From Plasmodiophora brassicae (lineage: Eukaryota > Endomyxa > Phytomyxea > Plasmodiophorida > Plasmodiophoridae): 64,000 bases of DNA. The stretch covers positions 496,001 to 560,000 of the forward strand of contig JASFAU010000018.1 in the NCBI GenBank assembly GCA_039704465.1. The letters are read 5' to 3'. Below are positions 34,860-45,814 of the stretch, piece by piece; position 1 is the stretch's first letter; every line of letters begins with the position of its first letter. The translations under genes and the position numbers were made by a program. The notes beneath the pieces are model-generated. The model had not been told where the DNA came from and ran no database searches. It saw nothing but the letters and a program-made list of their open reading frames with translations.

Positions 34860-35580
34860 TGAGCGGTTCGCCAGGCATTCCTGGAGCAATTAGCCGGGGG
34901 CGACGACGTCCTCCTTCGCCTAGGTACTACCGGGAGCGCTTGGAACTCCTGGTCCGTCGCAAGGATGAGAGCGTCCTCGCCTTCGCCGACCGATGTCTCC
35001 AGGCCATGCGCCAGGCGGAGTTCACTCCCATATCACCCACCTGCTGCTCCGTCTACCGCCATCCGTTCGCCGGCAGGTACGGACGCTAAAGCTCCCGAAG
35101 GCGGACGCCGCCTGTTTGGCTCCAGCGATCGCGGGCACCCTGGCCGCGATCTGCATTGAGGAGGTGACCACGCCGCCAGCTGGTCGGCCTCCTCCGACAC
35201 CAAGTGGTGCTCATTTCGCGGCACCTCGGCACACGCCGACGCTGAGTGCCGCGCTCAGCAGACCGGCGCTCGCAACGGCACGGGAGCGCGCCACGACGCC
35301 CAGGAAGTCGGGCGGCACGTGGTGCGACTTCCACAAGACCACCACACACGCCACTCCGCAGCACCCAACGGGTCCTCAGCTACCTCTGCATCAACTCCCA
35401 CGTCCTCGGCAGGCGCTCGAGCAGCCACACCGACACCGCGAACTTGCTTCGCGTGCCGACAGCCCGGCGAACTTCCCCGGCAAGGGTTCCAACATGTGCA
35501 TTCTAAGCGAGAAGTACTCTGCGAAGTCGTCGAGGGCGTAAGAAGGACTGCTAAAGCGTCTCGAGTGAACGGGAGGTTTT
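34860..35580 (+). pseudogene. Decayed LTR-retrotransposon gag fragment
   Basis: Three pieces in different frames read as a gag polyprotein. AFLEQLAGGDDVLLRL and RERLELLVRRKDESVLAFADRC (34860-35020) resemble the capsid region of Ty3/gypsy elements. A shift then gives ITHLLLRLPPSVRRQV (35030-35095), followed by TWCDFHKTTTHATPQH. Another shift gives a zinc-knuckle remnant CFACRQPGELPRQGF (35438-35490), in which the His and last Cys of CCHC are replaced. At least two frameshifts and the lost zinc ligands mean it is dead. No pol, integrase or clear LTRs were found nearby. Confidence 0.6.
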
Positions 35581-35904
35581 GATTCAGTGCCGTTGAACAG
35601 CTAATTGAGACGCCTCCTGATCGAGATAATGTTTCCCGTGCCCTCTCGAATTCGGTATACCCAGCTCGTCAAGCTGTGGCGCACGTCTCAGACGAACCCG
35701 ATTGTTCAGAGACAGGAGGTCCCTGACTGTCGGCCTGTTGTCCACTCTGTGAGGGTTTCTGGATGGACAACATTGACATTCGATTCATACTGGCCTCGCG
35801 CACCTTGTTCCTTGCGCCTCGTTGGAGGGTACTAGTATGTTCATTCGATCTATAGATGGGCAATATGCTGCAGGTTGTATAGGGATCGATTGCACTCGCC
35901 TAAT

Positions 35905-37697
35905 ATGACGAATAAGCAGGTCGTCACGGCCGCGGCCGCCGACGATGCCTCGTTGTCCGACGTGCGGCACATGTTCCGGTCGTTATCGTCGCTGGCACGA
36001 GACCGATTCTCGTCGTTCGACCAGCGCAACCAGTGCCAGCAGATCCGCCTACTCGCCGAGGACAACGAGCGCTTACGCCACGATATGGAATTCAACGTTC
36101 GCGTCGCGCGAGACTTTAAACCATCGCCATCCAACAAACGGGTGCACGCGCTCCTTTGACGTCTCCCATTTCATAAGCTGACCACCTTCAACAGCTGAAA
36201 ACGATCATCGATCAGGCGGATGCGGTGAGCGTCGCCCTCGAGCAGATCAAACTGGCGATCTGCGAGGCCGACCTGCGCATCGAGGAGATGCAGAAACTGA
36301 TCCAGAACACGAAGCAGCTATCGCTGGTCGACGAGCTGAAACGATTCGCCGTTATTGAAGGCGTCCTCGCCAAGCGCCAGATGCACGCCTTGACCTGCAT
36401 CAACCAGGTGGTCCGGTCGAACGCTGCACAGCAATGCGTTGCTGACGATGACCTTATCAGACGGATACGAAGGTTCGCGAGATGAAATTGCATTCGGCAT
36501 CAGCGGCGAAGGAGGTCGCCTTCCTGCAGAGCGTCGTGGAGCAATTGTCACAGGAGCAGAAGGCGCAGCGGGCCACCATCACCGACACGATCAAGCGGTC
36601 CATGGCGATGTTCGATGGGCGATCGCGGTCGCAGGCGGAGCTCCACGTTGCGCGGCAGGTCATGATGGAGCACTTCGAGGAGTTCGAGCAGGAGTGGCTG
36701 GACCTGTGCCACGTCATGGACCAGGAGCGGTTCCAGGTCGCTGCCCTGAAGAAGTACCAGCAGGCGTTCGAGGAGCGGCAGGCGAGGCGCCTGATCGTCG
36801 ACAGTCGGGCCAGCCGGATCCCGAAGGACGCGCATCGCGCCGGCGCGATCGGCAACGTCCTGATCCTGCGCAGCGAGGCCCACCTTCGGCGGAAGTTCGC
36901 CAGGGCGCGATGGACGCGCGCCGCCCTGCGCTGCAACATTCGCGACACCGAGCACCGGCTTCGTGCAATGGACGCGCGCCTGCGAACGATCTGCTCTGCG
37001 GTCGGCGGGGACGACGCAGTCATATATGAGCTGCGCCCTGATATTCGCGTCGCAGGTCGGCACCGACAACATCGACACGGTCATCGAACGGATGCTGGAG
37101 GCCGAGGACACCAACTACGCCAGCTTCGAGCTGATGAACGAACTGCGCCAGCAGAGGGACGCGCTGGAGGACACCGTTAAGCTGGACGACGTCGAGGGCG
37201 GCGGCGGCGGCGGCGAACACGAACGCATTGTGGAGGCCCCCAGGGCCATTAGGACCGTCCGGCCGATCAGCGACCTCGTGTCTGCCTACGAGGCGATGCA
37301 TACGCGGGTTCAGCACCTCGATGCCGAGTACAACGACCTGCAGTACGAGCTGGACCAGCTACGGGACCCGGTGGAAGGCGTCCTGGCGGGACTGCCCGCG
37401 AACCGATTCCGAGTACCGGACGACTGCGATGTCATCAGCCAGCTGCGATGCCTGGAGCAGTGCACGTACGCGATGCTCGACGAACTATACGATACGAACC
37501 AGGAGGAGCCCGAACCCGTGGACCTGGACGCCATCGGGTTCGTCGACGACGTCCAGATCGACCTGCCGACGACAGCAGACGAACCGCTGGAGAGTGTCGT
37601 CCGCAGCGACGTCGGCAGCGATGACGATGACGCGCGTCCGGCCACGCGATACGTGCGGAACGTGAGGAGCGCCCCACCCATACGACAAACTCGATAA
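35905..37697 (+). CDS. Outer dynein arm docking complex subunit (DC1/ODAD1-CCDC63 type)
   Basis: Coiled-coil protein expected to anchor outer dynein arms on ciliary doublets. ATG 35905. The intron with donor after SNKR (about 36144) and AG at 36195 joins to LKTIIDQADAVSVALEQIKL. A second (36409-36464) joins to TDTKVREMKLHSASAAKE, and a third (about 37000-37054) to VGTDNIDTVIERMLEAEDTN, then YASFELMNELRQQRDALE. That last block matches the hallmark ...ENFALFNYVNE... segment of DC1 proteins. Long helices throughout; the Gly/acid-rich loop at 37190-37225 and the acidic C-terminus are low-complexity. About 540 residues. ODAD3 is the main alternative. The next gene, a WD40 protein, follows by 50 bp on the same strand. 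Confidence 0.72.
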
Positions 37698-37747
37698 AAC
37701 GCTGGACTGGCGCCCCCCTAATAGGCGGTGATCACTGGGTACTCGCG

Positions 37748-39152
37748 ATGGCGACCGCTATCGACAGGATCGACAGCCTGAACGTCTTCGACAAGGCGAT
37801 CGACGACGACGACGAAGGCGCCGAGGGCGACAACGTCGATGACGAGGTCGACGCGTCCGTGCCGACATCGTCGTTGTACGCGTCGACGATGGCGGCGCTG
37901 GCCGGGTACGACGACCCGTCGGGCAGCGTTGCCGTCGAGGCGCCATACTACATCGGGCGCGAGGTCGACGTGCTTCGCGCGCCGATTGTCACGCTGCGAA
38001 GCGTCCCTGACTCCCCGTCGATCTACGCGTTCACGTCGCGCGGCGCCGTCCGCTCCTGGAACGATGCCGGCGTGATCGAGCACGACGCCCAGCTGGGCGC
38101 CTGCCCGACGTCGTCTGCCGACCTGCTGAACGACGACGACCTGTTCGTGACCGGGGACGCCACCGGCAGCGTCGCCGTCTGGAACGAGTTCGGCAACCAG
38201 ACCGCGTCGATGACGCTCACGAGTACGCCGGTTAAGCTCAGCCGTGTCGTCTGCCGATCAGCCGCGGGTACGTGGCGCCCCGGTTCGTCCGACGCCGATC
38301 CACGCCGACGCGTTCTGTGCAGTGTTCACCAGCGGGTACGACGGGTACGTGCGCGTGCTGGACCTCGGCAAGCAGGTCGTCCAGCACGCGTACTCGGCGT
38401 GTGCGTGCCCGATCGCGCACCTGCAGGTGGTCGGTGAGACGGGGCACTCCGTCTGGACCGGCGCCTGGGACGGGCGCCTGCGCCTGATCGACCTTCGACA
38501 GGCCGATTGCGCGATGGTGATGCACACCGATGAAGGTGGCCAGTCGCCCGTCAGGTACGCGCGTCGTCACGTCGTTCCCCGTTGACTGCCGGCAACGGCT
38601 AACCGCTGCGAACGCGAAGGTCGTTCCTGCTGGCGGACCCGAACCTGTTCGTGGCGCACGGCCAGGCGTCGATCTCGATGCTGGACACGAGGTACCCGAC
38701 GAGAAGGGACCCCGTTCGACGATACACCGGGCACCGCGACGTCGTCAACCAGATCATGACGATCAACGGGCGCCTGTACAGCGCCAGCGACGACACGCAG
38801 GTGCGCGTGTTCGACGTGCTGACCGGCGAAGCGCAGGACAAGCTGTGCGGGCACTCGTTCGGCATCCTGCAGATGGCATGCAACGGAAAGAGCCTGTTCA
38901 CGGCCGACGCCGAGGGGTCGTTGAGGAAGTCAGCGACAGCCTAGCGTCGTGGAGGTTCCGCTCTCAAAACGGCGTGTCGTTAGGTACGACGTCGGTGCGA
39001 TCGAGGCGAACATCGCCGCCCGTCAGCAGAAAGCCGCGGAAGAGAAACGCGCCGTGATGGAGCAGTGGGCGCTGAAAGCGGCCGAGGAGGCGGCGGCCTC
39101 CAAGTCGACGAAGAAGAAGGGCGGCAAGAAGGGAAAGAAGAAGAAAAAGTGA
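37748..39152 (+). CDS. WD40-repeat protein with acidic N-terminus and Lys-rich tail
   Basis: ATG 37748 begins an acidic leader (DDDDEGAEGDNVDDEVD). WD-like blades include DDLFVTGDATGSVAVWNEFG (38137), FTSGYDGYVRVLDLG (38328), VWTGAWDGRLRLIDLRQ (38452) and GRLYSASDDTQVRVFDVLTG (38768). Introns near 38223-38310 and 38553-38620 are needed to keep frame. A last intron (38917-38944) joins to VVEVPLSKRRVVRYDVGAIE and an Ala/Glu/Lys helix ending in a run of lysines (stop 39150-39152). The C-terminal helix plus KKKGGKKGKKKKK could bind RNA, microtubules or acidic surfaces. No family was recognised; a ciliary role is suggested only by the docking-complex neighbour. Confidence 0.7.
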
Positions 39153-39623
39153 CCGAAATGAAGTGGCCCGCACTGCACTGTGGTTTCGTTCGGCTGCCGG
39201 AGGACGTTGAAGGCCGCCCCTGCCCGCTAAACGACAAGGATGCAGTGTACGAAAGTATACGTCTTCGTTGATCGGACACGACGTCACAGGCCGCGGTCCC
39301 GTCGTGCGGAACCGCTGATGCTTCCGGGGGCCGAAGCGCCTGTGATTCCGCTGCGAGTTGCTCGGGATCGATACCGCTGCTGCGGCAGGCAATCCTGGAT
39401 TAGGTATCACTGAACCGGGCCTGGGCGCCGGGTCAACAGTACTAGCAAGCACACGCGGCAGTACTGGAGGAGTGTGGGGCGCCATTCGAGTGCTGCGCGG
39501 AGAGCGGGCCGCCAGGCCAAACTGTCATCGACTCGAACGCGCATCCTGCCTGCGGCCGGCGCCTGGGGGACTGCGTCCATCAGCGAAGCACAGGCCGCGC
39601 GGCATCTCAAGCTACCGATCGCG
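39153..39623. other. Intergenic, upstream of the SKP1-ankyrin gene
   Basis: About 470 bp without a supported exon. It may contain the promoter and first exon of the SKP1-like/ankyrin gene, whose start is uncertain. Confidence 0.3.
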
Positions 39624-41398
39624 ATGCCCGTCCTGGTCGTGCTGCGTTCCCTCTTTGTGACGGTTGTCGTGGGCTGTGCGGGCGACGCCGTCAGGCTTCG
39701 CAGCGGTGACGGCGTTGACCACGTCGTCGACACGCAGGACATCGTTGCTCACTCCCCGGTCGTAAAGAACCTGCTTGCTGAGCTCGGCGCCAGCGTTGAA
39801 TTCGTGCCCCTCCCCAACGTCAACAGTACCGAGTTGCAGGCGGTCATTCCGTTCGTCACGAGATTCGAGGTCCACGATGTAAGACGCGCGTCATGAGCCC
39901 TCGAAATTGCACCGATACCGGTCGTTTACCGCATGCCCGGCAACAGATCGAACTCGCTGTGGAATGGACCGAAACCAGGGTCAGGAGTATGGACTTCCAG
40001 TCGGTTTGCCGGCTGCTGTCAGCAGCAGACTACCTCGACATGCGCCTGCTGTCGATCGCCGTCGCGTCCAGGAGGCGCTCCTGGATCGATATCCCTGCGA
40101 TGCACGATCTGCTGCCACGACACGCATTCCGGTTTGCCATGGGGGTCGCCCGCCTGACCCAGGTTGCCCAGAACGAATACCGGAAGGCAATCGCCCAGAT
40201 GTGTCGTACGTCTCTGGTCCTCGGGATCGATGCCACTCCGGTCAACGATGCAGGGTGGACCTTCGACGGCAGCGTCTTGCACTGGGCCGCACGGAAGGAC
40301 GAGGAATTCCTGGTTGAACTGCTGCTGTATCTGCCTGGGATCGACGTTAACGCGCTCGATTTCCTGGAGAAGACGCCGTTGCACTGGGCCGCAACGTACG
40401 GTCATGTCGGGGTTGTCCGACTGCTCGTGGACGCGCATGGAATCGCTGTGAACGCGCGCGACGACAACGGCTGGACGCCGTTGCATGCTGCCGCGGCAGA
40501 CGGACACGCTGACGTCGTCAGCGTTCTGATGCATGTTGCTGGGATCGAAGCGGACGCGACACTCGGGGACGGAACGCGGACGCCACTGACGATGGCCGTG
40601 GAGGGCCAACATGTGGAGGTCGTCCACGTGCTGGTTAGCGGTGATACCGCCGGGGTCGACGTCAACGCGGTCGTCGGCGTCGACGAGTCGGGGATCCGCA
40701 TGACCGCCCTGCACTACGCTTCCGGGAGCGGGTTCGACGATATCGTGCGCATACTGCTGAGCGCCAACGGGACGGATGTTAACGCGCGTGATGGGGAGCG
40801 GACCACCTCGCTGCACTGGGCGGCAACCCTGGGGCACGCGAACGTCGCCCGTTTGCTGATCGACGCGGGCGCCGATGTCAACGCGCCCGACCAAGACGGC
40901 AACACGGGCCTGCATCGCGCGGCGTCGACTGGGTACGCCAACGTCGTCGAGTTGTTTCTGCAGGTTGCCGTGGTCGCCGTCAACGCGCGGAACAACGACG
41001 GGAAGACGGCACTGCACTTGGCTGCGGCTGCTGGGCACGACGACGTACTCGAGTTGCTGGCGGACGACTCGAGGACGGCTATCAATGCGCGTGATCGCCA
41101 GGGCAACACGGCGTTGCATTTGGCCGCTTCTGCTGGGCACGACGATGCCGTCAAGGCGCTGCTACGTGCATCGGCGACCGAGGTTACCGCGCGCACGATG
41201 TGCTCCTGGACAGCGCTACACTGTGCCGCGCTTCATGGCCACGTCGACGTTGCCGCGCTACTGCTGGATGCACAGGGCGATATCGACGCGGACGATAAAG
41301 CCACAGCGCTGGACCTCGCCTGGCAGGGCGGCCACGTCAACATCGTGATGATGCTCCATGCGGCCGCTGAGGCGCGACCGCACAAAAGACAGCATTGA
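39624..41398 (+). CDS. SKP1-like domain fused to ankyrin repeats
   Basis: The N-terminal part reads VRLRSGDGVDHVVDTQDIVAH, then SPVVKNLLAELG, then VPLPNVNSTELQAVI, matching the BTB/POZ-like half of SKP1 (PLPNVN is its hallmark). The intron 39878-39944 joins to ELAVEWTETRVRSMDFQSV, then LLSAADYLDMRLLSIAVA, the SKP1 helix that follows. Instead of the F-box-binding end of SKP1, about nine ankyrin repeats follow (for example LDFLEKTPLHWAATYGHVGV, TALHLAAAAGHDDVLELL), to TGA 41398. This would join a cullin-adaptor fold to a substrate-binding array, so a ubiquitin-ligase adaptor role is inferred. Residues before VRLRSG from ATG 39624 are hydrophobic and may not be genuine; an upstream exon spliced at the AG near 39690 is possible. 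Confidence 0.78.
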
Positions 41399-41674
41399 AT
41401 AGGAATACACCTGCTGTGTCGCCGTCGGGAGGACGGCTCCGATAGCGTCAGCGTCGGTACAACCTCGCGCCGATATCGATCGGTGCCATCGTGCAGAACC
41501 AGCTAATGGGGAAGCAGCGGGAGGGGATTCCAGACGACGATTCGACGACTTTGTCCGAGCTGAAGCCGACCGCCGATGGTCGAAACCAAGAACCCTCGTT
41601 GATTTCGGGGCAACGCTCGAACGCACCGGATAAACAGGTGCCCAGACAGCACAGGAGGCCCCCCGATAGGGCAG

Positions 41675-43609
41675 TCAGGCGCGTTTCGGACCGACACGTT
41701 CGTGCTTCCGAGACGTGGTCTTCGATGCGCCAGCGTGCTTCCGACCGTCTTTCCGGCTCATTGTGGTTTGGTCGCGAGTGCCCTGCCCGCCGTCCCAGAA
41801 CGAGCTCCGGGCCCTGGTCACACCTGCACAAACGATCAGCATGTGCGATCGGGACGAGCATAGCCGTTTGCCCGCACACACTTCTTCCGCAGGGGCACAC
41901 GTTCTTGCCGGTGACGGGCGATTCTCGCGAACAGAACCCGCATATCTGGCGCAACGCCCACTTCATTTCATGCGGCGCCGACGCAGTGCCGATCTCGTGA
42001 CAGATATCGCAGGGGAACGCTTTCCCACAGCAGGGGAAGCGCAGCCATCGATACGATTTCGCATAATGCCTGCAGGTGCCGAAATCAGGCAAACTCGTGC
42101 CAATCGTCAGGGCACCACGAGTGGCAGGCTTCTGCTCAGGTCCTGCACGCACGATTAGGTAGGGACGACGGCGGATGAAATGCAATTGGAACGCCACCTT
42201 TGTTTCGCTTTTCGCTCGCGTCACCAACGTGGCTTCGCTTCGGAACGCGCTGTTGGCGCAGGCCGAGGCCCCGTTCGTCGGTTTCGAAGACGACTTCGGC
42301 CGTGACGAGCGACATCCGCTGATGGCATTGGTGGCAGAGCAATTCCTGGCGCGCGTGCCGGTCTAACCGGTTCACGCTCATGTCGGCGGAGCAATTCGCA
42401 CACGTTGCCCAGACGTCGGATGGCAGGTAGTCAGCAAGAGCGGCTCCGTCCAGCGACAGACTGCCAATTCGGGCATTGGCAACGTGCGCCATCTCGAACA
42501 CGAACTTGCAGGTGATCACAGACGAGCATTTCCCGCAGGTGACCGCCTTCACTTGCGTCGGCACCAGCTCAGCGTCGACGTTGGCCCTGCATGACGCGCA
42601 CTGCAGCGAGAAACGGGCCAGCCGCACCCGGACCAGCGACACGTTGATGAGCTGGATGGACGAGAACCCCACACGAATGCTGCCAGCGGGTGCCGACTCG
42701 TCAACGGACGGCAGCGCGGGCAGAGGATCGTCAGCGACGGGCCGGCTATCCACAGCAATCTCGCTGATGTTCTCACGAATGCGCTGGACGCGTTCCTTGC
42801 GTTCCTGTTCGCGGCGCAGCGCGTCCCTGATCTGTTTGAAACGTTCCATGCACTCCTGCGCAGACTTCCCTAGGTTCCACATCGGGATAAGGCCCGCCAG
42901 CCGAGCGTTCCCAGGTGCGAATCATCGTACCGTCTACCAGGCTGGCGATGCGCTCCCAGCGTTCGGATGCGGGGACGTCGGCGAGTTTGGGGACACGCGC
43001 CAGGGCGGATTCAAGCTGGGCCTGCTGTGCGCTGGACCACTGAACGACGGATGACGAGGGTTCGGCGCCGGCAACCCGCGTGTGCTCCTGGTTGACGACG
43101 GCATTGCCCAGACGAAACAGTTCGACCAGGTTGCGATCCAGCCACTTGAGTGCACCAATAAGCATTGGACGGCCGACGTGACGCTCGCAGTACGTGTTCA
43201 GCGCTTGGGATATCGTTCTGGGTCACGCCGCGTTAGTTTGCGACGGCGTCCATCAGAGCGTGTACCTGCAGATTTGCGGAGGCATATCATCACGGTTGAC
43301 TGTCACGACGGCAGCGGCGGACGGGTATCCGCTCGGGAGGCGGATCGACAGCGTGATCGTGAACTCATCGCCGAACTGCTGACGAAACTCGGGATCGGTG
43401 CACTGGAACCCGATCGCAACGCAGTCGACCGTGCTATCCACCTCCGACCTGGTCAGGCCGTCAGCACGCCAGCGGATGCCGCCACTCCCCCCGCTTCCGA
43501 CAGGGACGCACCGACGCTGCACGAACCCGTGGTGCCTGTACACCCGCTCCAGGTACCGCATCTCGCCAGCGGCGTCCATCGACACCCGACCCCCATCGTG
43601 ACCCGCCAT
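41675..43609 (-). CDS. RWD - SANT-like - CHY zinc-finger protein
   Basis: ATG 43609 (or 43579, MDAAGEMRYLERVY) starts an RWD domain: FTITLSIRLPSGYPSAAAVV, then, across an intron with ACTAAC branch point (about 43174-43239), TISQALNTYCERHVGRPMLI and ALKWLDRNLVELF. A SANT/Myb-like segment follows (VVQWSSAQQAQLESAL, ERWERIASLVDG, and, after an intron, KSAQECMERFKQIRDALRRE). A four-CxxC zinc region is at about 42610-42330. The CHY finger then reads GTCRHYAKSYRWLRFPCCGK, with CDICHE and CGFCSRE. The intron 41820-41883 joins to the family C-terminus SSFWDGGQGTRDQTTMSRKD, stop at about 41675. CHY proteins bind zinc; this multidomain type occurs in fungi and protists, and function is not established. 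Confidence 0.8.
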
Positions 43610-43860
43610 GCAGCTGTACCGGTAACTGCGCCGGCCCTTCCGAGAAAATCGCGTCCGATTTTCACACTCGGCCCGCTGACTTTGTCGCGGCCACCACGTC
43701 CGTCGTCTGAGTCGATCGATGCGGAGAATCTTTTGTTGTTCCGAAAACAGGTCCCGCCTTGAGGCCGGGGGGTCCAGCGTCCCGTATTTCCGGGAGGTGC
43801 ACCCACACATAGGTGCTTTGAGAGCGTGTTCGCCACTGGGTAACCCAGACTGCCGGTGTG

Positions 43861-45028
43861 ATGCCTGGGCGGGCATGCGTTGTTGTTGTTGTGCTCGGTG
43901 CCTGCATGGTGGCAGCGTGCGGCGGGGCCGTGTTGTACAGGGCGGACGTGAACCTGTTCCCCGTCAGGCCCGCCTGGCCGCAACTTGCCAGACGGGACCC
44001 CGTAACGCGGCTGATCGCGTCGCACATGAATAACGACCCGTGGCCTGTTGCAAGGGCGCCCAGCAGCTGGTCGGATGTGATTGCAGCCCTGGCACCCGAC
44101 CAGAAGCTGGTCCTGTTCGTTCGACACTGTCAGGCCGGTACGTACGCGCGGGCGAACCTCGCGTGACGATGTATGACCAGGATCCGCGTTCAGAGCACAA
44201 CACTGCGATTGAGACGGCGCGACGTGCCGTACGCTGGGCGCCCCGCCCATGCCATCTGGTAGGACGTCCGCCCCCCGAGCAACGCCCTGCGCTCTGACGA
44301 ACACCATTGTCGGCACAGTACGACCCAGCGCTATCGGGCAAAGGGCGGAAGCAGGCGGCCCTCCTTCGCGAATACGTTCGTACGTCGGACCTCGTCAGAC
44401 ACCTCGGTCAGCAGGTCGCGTACATCGTTAGTCCGCTCCAGCGAAGCATCCAGACCGCTGTCACTGCGTTCCCGCGTGCACGATGGGTCGCCGACGACGA
44501 CTGCCGGGAGCATTTCACTGGCAACGCCTGCGATGCGCGACGAAGCGTCATGTCGAACCGCACCGGGTATGTAGCCGGTTGGCGAGCGCCAGCAGCAGTG
44601 AGCAAGGCTGATCGTTTCGTGCCAGGTGTGGCCCCATGACGTCGTTGAGGGTCCAGTTCGGGGACCGGGTCGGGTTCACCATGCGAACCAGTCGAAGCCG
44701 CGAGATCGGGTTCACGAGGTTCTCCTACACCCGTCCCGTGTCCGTCATCGTTCGTGCGTTGACTTGCTCTCGTAGCGATGCGGACCCAATGTTCGACGGG
44801 GCCATTGTCGAGTCGTGGGACGACGTCAAGGTCAGAGCGATGCGGTTCCTCGACCGCGTCTTTGGCCTGAGCGCCCCCGTTGTCGTCGTGGTGACACACA
44901 GTCACTTCATCAGCGCGGCCCTGGATGCGATCGGCGCCGGGTCGCATTACGTCCGCAATGGCGAAATCTTCCCCGTTGTCGTCAACGCGACTCGGCCCGA
45001 CACAAACGACGACAGCGGACGTGCTTAA
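43861..45028 (+). CDS. Histidine phosphatase family protein, membrane-anchored or secreted
   Basis: ATG 43861 gives a hydrophobic N-terminal segment (VVVVVLGACMVAACG) that can act as signal peptide or anchor. Catalytic motif LVLFVRHCQA (about 44125) has Cys where most relatives have Gly after RH. An intron of about 170 bp leads to YDPALSGKGRKQAALLREYV and SPLQRSIQTAVTAF, with the second catalytic Arg. CREHFTGNACDARRS (about 44500) matches the conserved Glu region. A further intron (about 44560-44780) leads to SWDDVKVRAMRFLDRV and VVVTHSHFI with the second His, to TAA 45028. Substrate cannot be told; phosphoglycerate mutase-like phosphatases of fungi are nearest. It converges with the next gene, with 29 bp between stops. 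Confidence 0.75.
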
Positions 45029-45057
45029 CAAGCGTGTATTGACGAACGGAACGACGA

Positions 45058-45646
45058 CTAGGCCCAGTGACCACTGCACACAAATGGCGGTTAGCACAAT
45101 GGCATAAACGGTCATGAACGTCCACGTACTGGTGCCCATCGGTTGCACCGTCGTAGTGCTGAACAGCGAACGGAGTCAGTAAGGGGATGGCAACAAACCA
45201 AACCCATAGGCGACGTACGTGGTGGTGCTCACCGTCGGCCTCGTCGTCGTAGTGGTGCTCGTGGTCCTCATGCTCATCGTCCTCCTCACCCTGTGGCAAA
45301 TGGACATCAGCTCCGCCGTCCCCTAGATCAACCGGCAGAGCGCGATTACGTCGTGGTGATGTCCATGCGAGAGCGCATGTCCTGCGGCACGGTTCAGCAT
45401 TTACTCACGAACGTGCAACGTGTACTACGAACCGTGGTGGTCGCGTTCATGATGCGCATGTTCATCGCCATGGACGTCACGACTAGCGGCACGCGTTAGA
45501 ACCCATTGTTGATCAGGACGGGACATTCCCTACTGGTCGATGTGGCCGTCGCCGTGGAAGACCTTCAGGCGCGTGTCGTCGGCATCCGCCCCGAGGAACA
45601 GGACGGCGAACAACAGGACGGCCAAGGCGACGAGCGCGAGCCTCAT
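45058..45646 (-). CDS. Secreted His/Asp/Glu-rich protein
   Basis: Five small exons combine into one frame. ATG 45646 gives a textbook signal peptide (MRLALVALAVLLFAVLFLG, cleavage after ADA). The mature chain of about 85 residues is over a quarter histidine. Segments: HGDGHID + HRDVHGDEHAHHERDHH + GHALSHGHHHD + GEEDDEHEDHEHHYDDEADG + HYDGATDGH + GHWA, stop TAG 45058. Each intron is GT-AG, several have CTAAC/CTGAT-like branch points, and every join keeps a His-rich frame, which would be unlikely by chance. Composition predicts binding of Zn, Cu or Ni. No cysteine in the mature part. No family recognised. The start rests on the signal peptide. Confidence 0.68.
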
Positions 45647-45814
45647 TGGCTGATTAGGGATGGTTCGTTGGCGACAGGCGGCCTTTTCGGGGAAGCGATG
45701 GGGTTTCACGTTTGACGATCCTCGGAACGGTGACGTCACCGAACCGTCCCCTCCCCGAACAGGACGTGATTCATGGTACCGTACCCAACGTCCAGGAGCC
45801 CGCAACACGTGTAT

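Noticed and set aside
44408..45148. 246-codon minus-strand frame with a hydrophobic segment
   Set aside because: It is mostly antisense to the histidine phosphatase exons. Its first part is better explained as an exon and intron of the His-rich secreted protein in another frame.
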